The notes below the pieces were generated by a model that saw only the letters and a program-made list of their open reading frames with translations, was not told the DNA's origin and searched no databases. A program made the position numbers and the translations under genes. DNA of 64,000 bases. It comes from Gemmatimonadaceae bacterium (GTDB lineage Bacteria > Gemmatimonadota > Gemmatimonadetes > Gemmatimonadales > Gemmatimonadaceae). The stretch spans positions 156,431 to 220,430 of the forward strand of contig DASYSS010000085.1 of the NCBI GenBank assembly GCA_036003045.1, written 5' to 3'. Positions 25,557-33,397 of the stretch are shown piece after piece; within the stretch, counting starts at the first letter, position 1; each line of letters starts with the position of its first letter.

Positions 25557-26012
25557 ATGCCTCCGCACAAGCGAACGGCAGCAAAGAAGGCCGTCTCGAA
25601 GAAGCCGACCGCCAAGAAACGCGCGGCGGAGCCGAAACGAGCGGTTCGGAAGATGCCGGTGTTCAGCAAGCCAACGGCGAAGACGCTCGACGCGTTCGCG
25701 CGCGCGATCGATGGACTGGCCGGCCTCGAACACCGCACGATGTTCGGCTATCCGTCGGTGTTCCTCAACGGCAACATGCTCGCTTGCGTGTTCCAGGACC
25801 GCATCATGGTCCGGCTTTCCGAAGCCGATCGCGCGGCCGCAATTGCGACCGTCGGCGGCCGGCCGTTCGAGCCGTCGCCGGGACGCGCGATGAAGGAATA
25901 CATCGAGCTCCCGTCACGCGTCGCCGACGATCCATCGCAACTCAACAGTTGGCTCCAGCGCGGACGCGGTTACGTCCACACGCTGCCCAAGAAATCCAAA
26001 GCGAAGCGTTGA
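25557..26012 (+). CDS. TfoX/Sxy N-terminal domain protein
   Basis: A 151-residue protein made of a Lys/Arg/Ala-rich tail (residues 1-38, histone H1-like) and a TfoX N-terminal domain: HRTMFGYPSVFLNGNMLACVFQDRIMVRL, then the GRAMKEYIELP segment. In enterics TfoX controls competence, but stand-alone N-terminal domains are widespread and uncharacterised. The basic tail suggests nucleic-acid contact; that is an inference. Confidence 0.88.
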   Translation: MPPHKRTAAKKAVSKKPTAKKRAAEPKRAVRKMPVFSKPTAKTLDAFARAIDGLAGLEHRTMFGYPSVFLNGNMLACVFQDRIMVRLSEADRAAAIATVGGRPFEPSPGRAMKEYIELPSRVADDPSQLNSWLQRGRGYVHTLPKKSKAKR

Positions 26013-26030
26013 GCGCCGTTCGCGGCGGAG

Positions 26031-26708
26031 CTACTTCGACACCAAGAGCACCGAGCTCGCGGTCAGCGCGCCCCCCCCGTTGGCTCCGCGCTTCGAGACG
26101 ACGACCACCTGATCGCCCACCGCCGCCTGCTTCGACGTCTCCTTGATCACCGTCACCGGAGTGCTGGGCGGCACGTCGATCGTCTGCGTTCCGCCGGCGT
26201 AGGTCACGACGAGCGTTCCGCCGTGCGAGCTCGAGACGGTTCCGTTGGACATCCGCGACGCCTGGACGCTGCCGTTTGTCATCCGGCTGCCGCTCGGACT
26301 CGCGCTCGGTTCCATCATATGGCTCCCTTCACCGAGTCCGCGCAGATCTTCGGGAAAGACATGAATCTCGGTCGCTTGTTCCTTGCCGTCGGGCTGCTTG
26401 ACCGAGGTGACGCCGACGAACGCGTTGTCGGCGACGTCCGACAAGCTTCCCGATTCGCGATCGAAGACCTTCGGCGGACTTGCCAACGCCAACGTCACGC
26501 TGCCGGTGTCGGTTTTGATGACGAGCGAGCTTGACGTGACGTCCGAAACGACGCCCCGCACCATCGTCGAGGCGTTTGGTGCGGACACCTCGCCTGCGGA
26601 CGCGGCGGTCGAATCGTATCGAGCGTTCGAGCGCCCGCAGGCGACGCCGCACATCGAGGCGGCTAGCAGCGCGGCCAACGACCGCGTGAAATATTGACTG
26701 GCGAACAC
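26031..26708 (-). CDS. lipoprotein of unknown function (DUF5666-like)
   Basis: A 225-residue predicted lipoprotein starting at GTG 26708, with lipobox GVAC (Cys24). Two beta-rich modules are visible: MVRGVVSDVTSSSLVIKTDTG...LASPPKVFD and GGTLVVTYAGGTQTIDVPPSTPVTVI, both resembling the repeated OB-like units of DUF5666 proteins. A Met/Ser/Gly-rich segment lies between them. The section VGVTSVKQPDGKEQATEIHVFPEDLRG is a recognisable hallmark of a group often loosely labelled as metal-transporter related; I see no membrane domain that would support that label. Function unknown. Confidence 0.65.
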   Translation of the reverse strand: MFASQYFTRSLAALLAASMCGVACGRSNARYDSTAASAGEVSAPNASTMVRGVVSDVTSSSLVIKTDTGSVTLALASPPKVFDRESGSLSDVADNAFVGVTSVKQPDGKEQATEIHVFPEDLRGLGEGSHMMEPSASPSGSRMTNGSVQASRMSNGTVSSSHGGTLVVTYAGGTQTIDVPPSTPVTVIKETSKQAAVGDQVVVVSKRGANGGGALTASSVLLVSK

Positions 26709-26859
26709 GACAGCCCCCTTGAACCTTGTGGATGGACTGTGGTCTGCGCACGTCTTGTGCTCGCTCGGGTATCAGACGGGGACATTCGTGGGATGAGAAG
26801 TGGCGTTTTTTCGGGAGGGCCGGTTCAGCAGGCGACTGTCTTCCGTCAAGGAGATCCGC

Positions 26860-28089
26860 ATGACCCTTTCTCGTCGAATTCTTCTCATAGCCGCTTGGAT
26901 GGCCGCCGTTGCCTGCTCCGACGCGAGCGGGCCCAAGCCGCCGCCCTCGTTCACGCTCAATCCCGCCGAACAGGGAGTCGCGACCTCCGGCAACGACTTC
27001 TCGTTCGCCCTCTTTCAGCAAGTCGCAAAGACTGATCCGGGAAGCAACGTCTTCATCTCGCCTCTGAGCGCATCGATGTCGCTCGGCATGGCGATGAACG
27101 GCGCGTCCGGCTCGACCTTTGACGCCATGCGAACCGCGTTGCGTTTCGGTTCCGGCGACGTGAGTCAGCTCGACGCGGGATACCAGGGGCTCATAGGCCT
27201 GCTGCGCGGCCTCGATCTCACGACCACGTTCCAGATCGCGAACTCCGTTTGGTATCGAAATGCGTTTGCGTTCAAGCAGCCGTTCCTCGATACGACCAAG
27301 AAGTATTTCGACGCGCAGGTTCAGGGTCTCAATTTCGATGACGTCCCAGGCTCGCTTGCGACGATCAACGGTTGGGTGAGCTCGCACACCGCCGGCAAGA
27401 TCCCGACGATCCTCGACGACATCAAACCGGATGAGGTGATGTTCCTCATCAACGCGATCTACTTCAAGGGAACGTGGCAGTACCAATTCGATCCCAAATC
27501 GACGGCCCCGTCGGCGTTCTGGGCGAGCGACGGCACCATGCAGACGGTTCCGTTCATGAATCGCCCCGAGGACATGAAACCCGAGTTTCGCGTCGGTTCG
27601 GCTCAGGGTTTGGCCATCGCGGAGATGCCGTACGGCAATGGGGCGTTCGCGATGGACATCGTGCTCGTGCCATTCAACGTGAAGGCAGGCATCGATTCAG
27701 TCGCCGCGCAGCTGAACGCGAGCACGTGGGCGGCTCTCATTGCGAGTTTGACCGATACCGACGAAGCGTTCGCGATGCCCAAGTTCACTCTCGCCTACGA
27801 CCGTATGCTGACGAACGATCTGTCGACGCTGGGAATGGGCATAGCGTTCAGCGACGCGGCGAACTTCTCGGGGATGTCGACCCAGGCTCTCAAGCTTTCC
27901 TTCGTCAAGCAGAAGGCCTTCGTCACCGTCGACGAGACCGGCACCACGGCCGGCGCGTCGACCGTTACCGGTGTCCAGCTCACGGCACTCCGCGAATTCC
28001 GCGTCGATCATCCATTCATTTTCGTGATCCGTGAGCGGCAGACGGGTACGATCCTGTTCATGGGCAAGATGCTCAAGATCCCCGCGTGA
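26860..28089 (+). CDS. serpin family serine protease inhibitor (lipoprotein)
   Basis: A 409-residue serpin. ATG 26860 follows AAGGAGA and opens a lipoprotein signal (Cys19 in AAVACS); the earlier ATG at 26800 lacks these. The family signature is complete: VFISPLSASMSLGMAMNGA, the NAIYFKGTWQYQFDP shutter strand, and HPFIFVIRERQTGTILFMGKM at the C-terminus. The reactive-centre loop (about residues 357-380) has small hinge residues DETGTTAGAST, as in inhibitory serpins; the P1 residue cannot be fixed safely. It probably traps a host or competitor protease at the cell surface or protects against the cell's own secreted peptidases. Confidence 0.95.
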   Translation: MTLSRRILLIAAWMAAVACSDASGPKPPPSFTLNPAEQGVATSGNDFSFALFQQVAKTDPGSNVFISPLSASMSLGMAMNGASGSTFDAMRTALRFGSGDVSQLDAGYQGLIGLLRGLDLTTTFQIANSVWYRNAFAFKQPFLDTTKKYFDAQVQGLNFDDVPGSLATINGWVSSHTAGKIPTILDDIKPDEVMFLINAIYFKGTWQYQFDPKSTAPSAFWASDGTMQTVPFMNRPEDMKPEFRVGSAQGLAIAEMPYGNGAFAMDIVLVPFNVKAGIDSVAAQLNASTWAALIASLTDTDEAFAMPKFTLAYDRMLTNDLSTLGMGIAFSDAANFSGMSTQALKLSFVKQKAFVTVDETGTTAGASTVTGVQLTALREFRVDHPFIFVIRERQTGTILFMGKMLKIPA

Positions 28090-28120
28090 CACTCGTGGGA
28101 GAAGGGCAACTGCCGGCACG

Positions 28121-28292
28121 GCAACGATTTCGCGGAAAGACCACGGATTTCGCGGAGTACGACTAAAAACGAACTGCAAACGTTTTTTTGAACGGCCTCG
28201 GGCAGGCCGATGCCCCCCGGAGGCAGTCCCCAAGAATTCTTTCGTTGTTTGGTCGTGCTCCGCGAAATCCGCAGATTCCGCGAAATCGTTGC
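28121..28292. repeat. fold-back element built on TTTCGCGGA
   Basis: Two inverted arms of about 42 bases (28121-28163 and 28252-28292) differ only by a few bases and a 2-base indel; each has two copies of GATTTCGCGGA. The 88-base centre is AT-richer (CGTTTTTTTG) and has no ORF. It lies just after the serpin gene. The outer arms could pair into a long stem that ends transcription, but the size and repeated motif look like a mobile miniature element. Confidence 0.75.
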
Positions 28293-28373
28293 AGTACCAA
28301 ATCGTAGATACTGACTTTGCCACGAAAAGGTGCGTTCGCAAACGAGATCGTCGCCGGCTGTTCCCCTCTTCTA

Positions 28374-28511
28374 CTATTTGAAGAGGTCGAGCGACTTGTG
28401 AACGACCTGCCAGACGCCCCACGCCAGCGGCAGGCCGACGAGCGTCCACGCGCCGACGAGCTTGAGGGCGAGGCCTGTCGAGCGTTGGTCGCGGCCCGAT
28501 TCACCGGTCAT
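28374..28511 (-). CDS. MFS transporter small subunit
   Basis: A 45-residue single-span membrane protein that starts at ATG 28511 with GAGGAG upstream and begins 13 bases after the MFS stop. The single hydrophobic segment LKLVGAWTLVGLPLAWGVWQ contains the LxxGLPLAWGVWQ signature of the small subunits that accompany OFA-type MFS carriers; the C-terminus ends KSLDLFK. It presumably stabilises or assists the carrier at 28525. Its small size would hide it from ordinary gene finding. Identification rests on the motif and the position. Confidence 0.8.
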   Translation of the reverse strand: MTGESGRDQRSTGLALKLVGAWTLVGLPLAWGVWQVVHKSLDLFK

Positions 28512-28524
28512 CGAATGCTCCTCG

Positions 28525-29895
28525 TCAGGCCACGGCGGTGTTGGCCGCGGCGAATTCGGCGGTCACGTGGCGCTCGTCAACCGGGCGCACGAGCAGGTTG
28601 CAGACGAATCCGACGACGAGCAGCGCTGCCATGATGTACATCGTCGTCGTGTACGCACCGGCTTTGGGTACGCCGTGGGCGATCTCGTACTCGCGGATGT
28701 AGTTGACGAGCACAGGCCCGAGCACGCCGGCCGTCGACCATGCGGTGAGCAGGCGGCCATGAATCGCGCCGACCTGGATCGTGCCGAACATGTCCCGCAG
28801 ATACGCGGGGATCGTCGCAAAACCGCCGCCGTACATGCTGATGATCACGACGTACCCGATCACGAAGAGCGCGACGTTGCCGGCGCGGCCGGTAGACGGA
28901 ACCAACGCGTACAGCACGGCGCCGAGCAAAAAGAAGGTCGCGTACACGGCCTTGCGGCCAATCACGTCCGAAAGCGACGACCAGAAGAAGCGTCCGCCCA
29001 TGTTGGCGAGGCTCAGCAAGCCGACGAAGCCGGCCGCCGCGCTCACGGAAATCGAACCGGGAAACATCTCCTGAATCATCGGCGACGCCTGGCCGAGCAC
29101 GCCGATTCCCGCCGTGACGTTCATGCAGAGCACGAGCCAGAGAAGCCAGAACTGCGGCGTCGTGATCGCGCGGTCCGCGGTGACGTTGCCCGTCGTCACC
29201 ATGGCGCGTGGCGGCGGTGACGTCCAACCCGCCGGCCGCCAGCCCGGCCGCGGAATGCGAACGGTGAACACGCCGAACATCATGAAGCAGAAGTAGAGAA
29301 TGCCCATCGTCACGAACGTAAACGCGACGCCGGGCGCCGACGCCGTCTTGAAGTACGCCATGAGCGTCGTCGACAGCGGCGACGCGATCATCGCCCCGCC
29401 GCCGAATCCCATGATCGCCATTCCCGTCGCCATGCCCGGCCGGTCCGGGAACCACTTGATGAGCGTCGTCACCGGAGAGATGTACCCGATGCCAAGGCCG
29501 ATGCCGCCGAGCACGCCGTAGCCGAGCAAGAGGATCCAGAATTGATGCGTCGCGATGCCGAGCGCGCCGACTTCGAATCCGCCCGCGAAGCACAGAGCCG
29601 CGACGAACATCGCCTTGCGCGGGCCGACGCGCTCCAGCCACGCGCCGAAGAGCGCCGCCGACAGTCCGAGGAACACGATCGCGATGCTGAACACCCACCC
29701 GATCGTGCTCAGCTTCCAATCGTCGGGCGCCGAGTGGGTGACGCCGATGCGTTGCGACAGCGGAAGATTGAAGACGCTGAACGCGTACGCCTGTCCGATC
29801 GAGAGGTGGATCGCCAGCGCGGCGGGCGGGACCAGCCAGCGCGAGTAGCCTTCACCGGCGATCGTGTGTTCGCGGTCGAGAAAAGACAGGCTCAT
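28525..29895 (-). CDS. OFA-type MFS transporter (oxalate/formate antiporter-like)
   Basis: A 456-residue carrier with 12 predicted helices. ATG 29895 overlaps the stop of the CocE gene (ATGA); the frame stays open far upstream but that extension lies over the other gene. OFA features are the N-terminal WLVPPAALAIHLSIGQAYAF, FSVFNLPLSQ, the GVLGGIGLGIGYISPVTTLIK loop, WFPDRPGMATGMAIMGFGGG and the C-terminal WSTAGVLGPVLVNY. The family moves small mono- or dicarboxylates. It is translated after a secreted hydrolase and before a small subunit, so the substrate may be a product of that hydrolase. Confidence 0.92.
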   Translation of the reverse strand: MSLSFLDREHTIAGEGYSRWLVPPAALAIHLSIGQAYAFSVFNLPLSQRIGVTHSAPDDWKLSTIGWVFSIAIVFLGLSAALFGAWLERVGPRKAMFVAALCFAGGFEVGALGIATHQFWILLLGYGVLGGIGLGIGYISPVTTLIKWFPDRPGMATGMAIMGFGGGAMIASPLSTTLMAYFKTASAPGVAFTFVTMGILYFCFMMFGVFTVRIPRPGWRPAGWTSPPPRAMVTTGNVTADRAITTPQFWLLWLVLCMNVTAGIGVLGQASPMIQEMFPGSISVSAAAGFVGLLSLANMGGRFFWSSLSDVIGRKAVYATFFLLGAVLYALVPSTGRAGNVALFVIGYVVIISMYGGGFATIPAYLRDMFGTIQVGAIHGRLLTAWSTAGVLGPVLVNYIREYEIAHGVPKAGAYTTTMYIMAALLVVGFVCNLLVRPVDERHVTAEFAAANTAVA

Positions 29896-31961
29896 CGGGG
29901 AATCACGGGCAGGAGAACATGCGACGGATGTGCCGCGTCGTGCACGAGCGTCTGGTGCGCGACGACGAACGTGCTGTCGCGCTCGTTGTTGCCGCCGGTG
30001 TTCAGGTTGCGGTCGTACTTCGGAAAGAGCGACGACGACACGGTCACGCGAATCTTGTGGCCCGGCTCGAACACGCGCGACGTGAACCAGAGGTCGAGAT
30101 CGTACTGCTCGACGCTCCCGGGAGAGAGCGGCACTTCCTTGTCGAACCCCTTTCGGAATCGCGCGCGCATCAGGCCGTCCTGCACGCGTTCGGCGTGTCC
30201 GTCGGGGAAGACGTCGAGGAGCATCACGTTCCAGTCGGTGTCCTTCGCGTCCGTGGCCGCCCAGAGCGTGGCGGACATCTGCCCGGTCACTTCGACCGGC
30301 TTGGTGAGCGGCTTGGACGTGAATACCAACTCGTCGCGGCGGCTCGCGTTGAGCGACGTGTAGTCCTCGTTGAGCGAGGTCTCCAGCTCGCGCGAGTCGA
30401 TCAGGAACGGAGTGGGATTGGCCGGATCGTACGTGAACGTGTCCCCGGCGGCGCCGGTCGGAGGAATCGTGTCGAGTAGGCCGTTGCCGGCGCTGGTGTT
30501 CGCGGCGCCGCCCGATGACACGTACCACTTCGTCGCCACGGCGCGCGCGATCGGCCACGCGGCTTCCTTTCGCCATGTGTTGTCGCCGAACACGAAATCG
30601 TCGAACGGCGGCTCCTTGTCGACGCCGTTGTCCTTGCCGAGCAGGTAGTGGTCGAACCAACGGAGCTGAAGCTGTCGCGTGTCGACGCGCGACTGCGGAC
30701 CGAACTCGCCGGCGACGTAATCGACGCCCTTGTGCGCGCCGGGCCCCATGACCAGCCGAATGAAGGGATGGTTCGGCACGGCGAGAAGCGCATTCGTGTA
30801 GTCGATCGGACCGCGTGAGTCGTCGTACCATCCCGCGATCTGCAACACCGGCGCGCGCACTTTGGCGATGTTCGTCGTCACGGCGTGCGCGCGCCAATAG
30901 GCGTCGAGCGACGGGTGCGCGACCCAACGATCCCACAGCGGGACGTCTCCGCATCCCAAGCGCTGCGGCAAGTCGATCAGCGGCAGGTGCGCGAGCGCCG
31001 ACCCGATATCGAGATCGGCCGTGTTCTGCATCGTGCGCGCGCGCATCAGGCACGCCCAGTCGACGTTGATCGGCGAGAAGACCATGTCCTCGTAGGGTAC
31101 GATGCGCCACGGATCGCCGCTCGCCGCCGACGGCGCGAACGCCGCGAGATGAGGTGGCGCGCTCACGGCCGCGTACCACGCGAGCCTTCCCTCGTCGGAG
31201 TGTCCGATGAGTCCGACCTTGCCGTTCGCGCCAGGCAGCTTTGCCGCCCACTCGACGGCGTCGTATCCGTCGCGCACGTCGGTATCGTAGTCGCCGAAGT
31301 CCTTGCCGTCCGACACGTCGCGGCCGCGCACGTGCTGCGCGACGAAAATGTAACCGTGCGAGGCCCAGAACTTTCCCGCGGGATGGAGGACGCGCCGGTA
31401 CGGCGTTCGCTGCATCACGACGCCAAACGGTCCGTTCCCAACCGGACGCGCGATGTAGCTCGCCAGCTTCGCGCCGTCGCGCGTCTTCATGAAAACGAGC
31501 GTGTCTTCCGTAACCGCGTACTGCGAATCCGAGACGGCGCCCGGCCAGAGCGCGTACGATTGCTCGACGGCGAACGCCGTCGCGCGCCGAACGAGACGAT
31601 ACCGCCGCCCGCTCGGCGTTCCGCCCGCGAGCATGACGCCCGACAGCGTATCGCCGTGCCAGGCCGCGGCCAGCGTCAAGTTTCGCGCGCCGCTGATGAG
31701 AACCGAATCGCCGCGCATTTCGGCCCGGGCGAGGTCGAGAATCGGATCGCCGGTGCGGCTGCGGATTGCGCCGACGATACCACCGCTGTCCGATTCGAAA
31801 TGCGCGAAGCCCATTCGGCGCCAGCCCTCGAAGCCGGGGAGCGGAGTGGAGCCCAGGGCTGAATAGGCATCCCACTCCCCGACGAGGGAGTGCGAAGAAG
31901 GACGGTCGCACGAGGCGACGGCCAGGAGAGCCAGGATTGAGAGCGCGGCGAGACGAGGCAT
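29892..31961 (-). CDS. CocE/NonD family hydrolase (lipoprotein)
   Basis: A 689-residue S15-like hydrolase anchored as a lipoprotein. ATG 31961 gives MPRLAALSILALLAVASC (Cys18), whereas the ATG at 32048 lacks a signal at its start. An N-terminal module of about 150 residues resembling a beta-barrel precedes the hydrolase core (MKTRDGAKLASYIARPV). The nucleophile elbow is GLIGHSDEG with Ser255. The C-terminal jelly-roll shows TDAKDTDWNVMLLDVFPDGHAE and a [12 protein letters not shown] motif also seen in the CocE protein at 22361. Likely an esterase or acyl-peptide hydrolase; coupled to the MFS carrier. Confidence 0.87.
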   Translation of the reverse strand: MPRLAALSILALLAVASCDRPSSHSLVGEWDAYSALGSTPLPGFEGWRRMGFAHFESDSGGIVGAIRSRTGDPILDLARAEMRGDSVLISGARNLTLAAAWHGDTLSGVMLAGGTPSGRRYRLVRRATAFAVEQSYALWPGAVSDSQYAVTEDTLVFMKTRDGAKLASYIARPVGNGPFGVVMQRTPYRRVLHPAGKFWASHGYIFVAQHVRGRDVSDGKDFGDYDTDVRDGYDAVEWAAKLPGANGKVGLIGHSDEGRLAWYAAVSAPPHLAAFAPSAASGDPWRIVPYEDMVFSPINVDWACLMRARTMQNTADLDIGSALAHLPLIDLPQRLGCGDVPLWDRWVAHPSLDAYWRAHAVTTNIAKVRAPVLQIAGWYDDSRGPIDYTNALLAVPNHPFIRLVMGPGAHKGVDYVAGEFGPQSRVDTRQLQLRWFDHYLLGKDNGVDKEPPFDDFVFGDNTWRKEAAWPIARAVATKWYVSSGGAANTSAGNGLLDTIPPTGAAGDTFTYDPANPTPFLIDSRELETSLNEDYTSLNASRRDELVFTSKPLTKPVEVTGQMSATLWAATDAKDTDWNVMLLDVFPDGHAERVQDGLMRARFRKGFDKEVPLSPGSVEQYDLDLWFTSRVFEPGHKIRVTVSSSLFPKYDRNLNTGGNNERDSTFVVAHQTLVHDAAHPSHVLLPVIPR

Positions 31962-32039
31962 GGGAAGAGAATGCTCGCCGTGTGGCACCGGCGCTAGCGT
32001 CCGGGTGAGTCGCCCCGGGGTGAGATCTCGACGAACGAT

Positions 32040-32575
32040 GCGAGCCAAGCCGCGAGCGTCAGCCCGGAGCAGGAGCCTTGAGCGGTCGAAAGGCGCCGGT
32101 AGAGACGAAATGATGAGGGCTCGCGTCGGTGACGGCCGTAGGCTGAGCCATGCGGGACTTCAAGCGGCTCGAGATCTGGCGACGGGCGCACGCGCTTGTG
32201 ATCGCGCTATATAAGGCCACGGCTGGCTATGGACGCCTCGGCTACGGTCACCTGCGGTCCCAGTTGATGCGCGCGGCCGATAGCATCAAGACGAACATCG
32301 CCGAGGGGTGCGGGACGGATTCCAATCGCGAACTCGCCCGATTTCTCGATATGTCGATCAAGTCATCCAACGAGACCGAAAACCATTTGATCAGCGTCCA
32401 CGACCTGGAATTGATGCCCCGCGAACAGTGGCTTCGCTATTCGGCCGAGACCGTCGAAATCCGCAAGATGACTTATGCCTATCGCCAAAAAGTCTTGGAA
32501 GACGACGAGGAGCTTTAGCGCCGAGCAGGAGCTCAAAGCTCCCAGCTGTCGGCTGTTGCTCGAGGCTTGGCTCGC
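32040..32575. mobile_element. inverted-repeat element carrying a four-helix-bundle gene
   Basis: The left end GCGAGCCAAGCC plus GCGAGCGTCAGCC (32040-32064) matches the complement of 32551-32575 at 22 of 25 positions. Inside each end is a GAGCAGGAGC motif followed by TTGAGC or a variant. The only gene inside is the four-helix-bundle CDS. Related ends without the gene occur at 55260-55385 and 63597 onward. There is no transposase, and target duplications are not obvious. Mobility is inferred from the repeat structure. Confidence 0.6.
32150..32518 (+). CDS. four helix bundle protein (23S rRNA IVP-like)
   Basis: A 122-residue protein of the four-helix-bundle family that is also found in 23S rRNA intervening sequences and is related to Avd of diversity-generating retroelements. 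It shows DFKRLEIWRRAHALVIALYK, then LRSQLMRAADSIKTNIAEG and the SNRELARFLDMSIKSSNETE motif. Homologues form basic pentameric barrels that bind nucleic acid. No reverse transcriptase or rRNA gene is near. It lies between inverted repeats (32040-32064 and 32551-32575). Function unknown. Confidence 0.94.
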   Translation: MRDFKRLEIWRRAHALVIALYKATAGYGRLGYGHLRSQLMRAADSIKTNIAEGCGTDSNRELARFLDMSIKSSNETENHLISVHDLELMPREQWLRYSAETVEIRKMTYAYRQKVLEDDEEL

Positions 32576-32680
32576 TCCCCTTTCGTGATCGTCGCACAAC
32601 CGCACGACACCTGCCGCCATAGCCGTTCGCGCCGTCTCCCGGAGTGCCGTATTTTTCCCCCCTCCGCTACCAGACCCGCC

Positions 32681-33388
32681 GTGCGAATCAGCGACATGAA
32701 CTGGATGCAGGTCGAGCGCTACCTCGACCACGACGATCGCGCCATCCTTCCGCTCGGCAGCACGGAACAGCACAGCCACCTCCGTCTCACCGTCGACTGC
32801 ATCCTCCCCGAGCGTGTCGCGGTGGAGGCGGCGGAGCCGTTGGGCATCCCGGTCTTCCCCGTCGTGCCGTACGGAGTCACGCCGTACTTTCGCGAGTTTC
32901 CGGGCTCGATCTCGCTGCGCGTGTCGACCCATCTCGACGTCGTGCGCGACATCCTCGACGGCATGGCCCACAGCGGATTCAAGCGAATCCTCATCGTGAA
33001 CGGTCACGGCGGGAATTCGGCGGTCCAGCAGTGGATTCCCGAGTGGACCGCGTGCCACCCCGATTGCCGAGCGGTGTTTCACAACTGGTGGAATGCGCCG
33101 CGCACCTGGGCGAAAGTGCTCGAGATCGATCCGGTGGCCTCGCACGGCTCGTGGATGGAGAACTTTCCGTGGACGCGCCTGCCCGGAGTGGAGATGCCGG
33201 CGATGCAGCGCCCGATGCTCGACATGGCCCGTGTGCGGACGCTCGACCCGATGAGCATGCGGGGCTACATCGGCGACGGTAACTACGGCGGACTATACCA
33301 GAGACCGGACGCAGACATGCTCGCGCTGTGGCAGATTGCGGTCGAGGAGACGCGCGCGCTTCTCACCGGATCCTGGGGCAGCGCCTGA
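32681..33388 (+). CDS. creatininase family protein
   Basis: A 235-residue creatininase-fold metallohydrolase. GTG 32681 (VRISDMNWMQVERYL) fits the family's N-terminus; ATG 32696 is the alternative. The metal-binding motif GSTEQHSHL, the loop VNGHGGNSAVQQW and a conserved acidic segment (Glu in SHGSWMENF) are present. Note that the usual GSTEQHGPHL has become GSTEQHSHLRL. The family opens cyclic amides (creatinine) or cleaves formamides. It heads a five-gene operon and probably acts on a cyclic or N-formyl amide; the substrate is not identifiable. Confidence 0.87.
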   Translation: MRISDMNWMQVERYLDHDDRAILPLGSTEQHSHLRLTVDCILPERVAVEAAEPLGIPVFPVVPYGVTPYFREFPGSISLRVSTHLDVVRDILDGMAHSGFKRILIVNGHGGNSAVQQWIPEWTACHPDCRAVFHNWWNAPRTWAKVLEIDPVASHGSWMENFPWTRLPGVEMPAMQRPMLDMARVRTLDPMSMRGYIGDGNYGGLYQRPDADMLALWQIAVEETRALLTGSWGSA

Positions 33389-33397
33389 GCGTCGCTG

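Noticed and set aside
28525..31911. A 1128-residue fusion reading through from the CocE locus into the MFS carrier
   Set aside because: The first two thirds are a shadow frame of the CocE gene; the carrier has its own ATG at 29895 with an ATGA overlap.
32150..32518. Diversity-generating retroelement (Avd-like protein)
   Set aside because: No reverse transcriptase, template repeat or variable-repeat gene occurs nearby; the protein alone is not enough.
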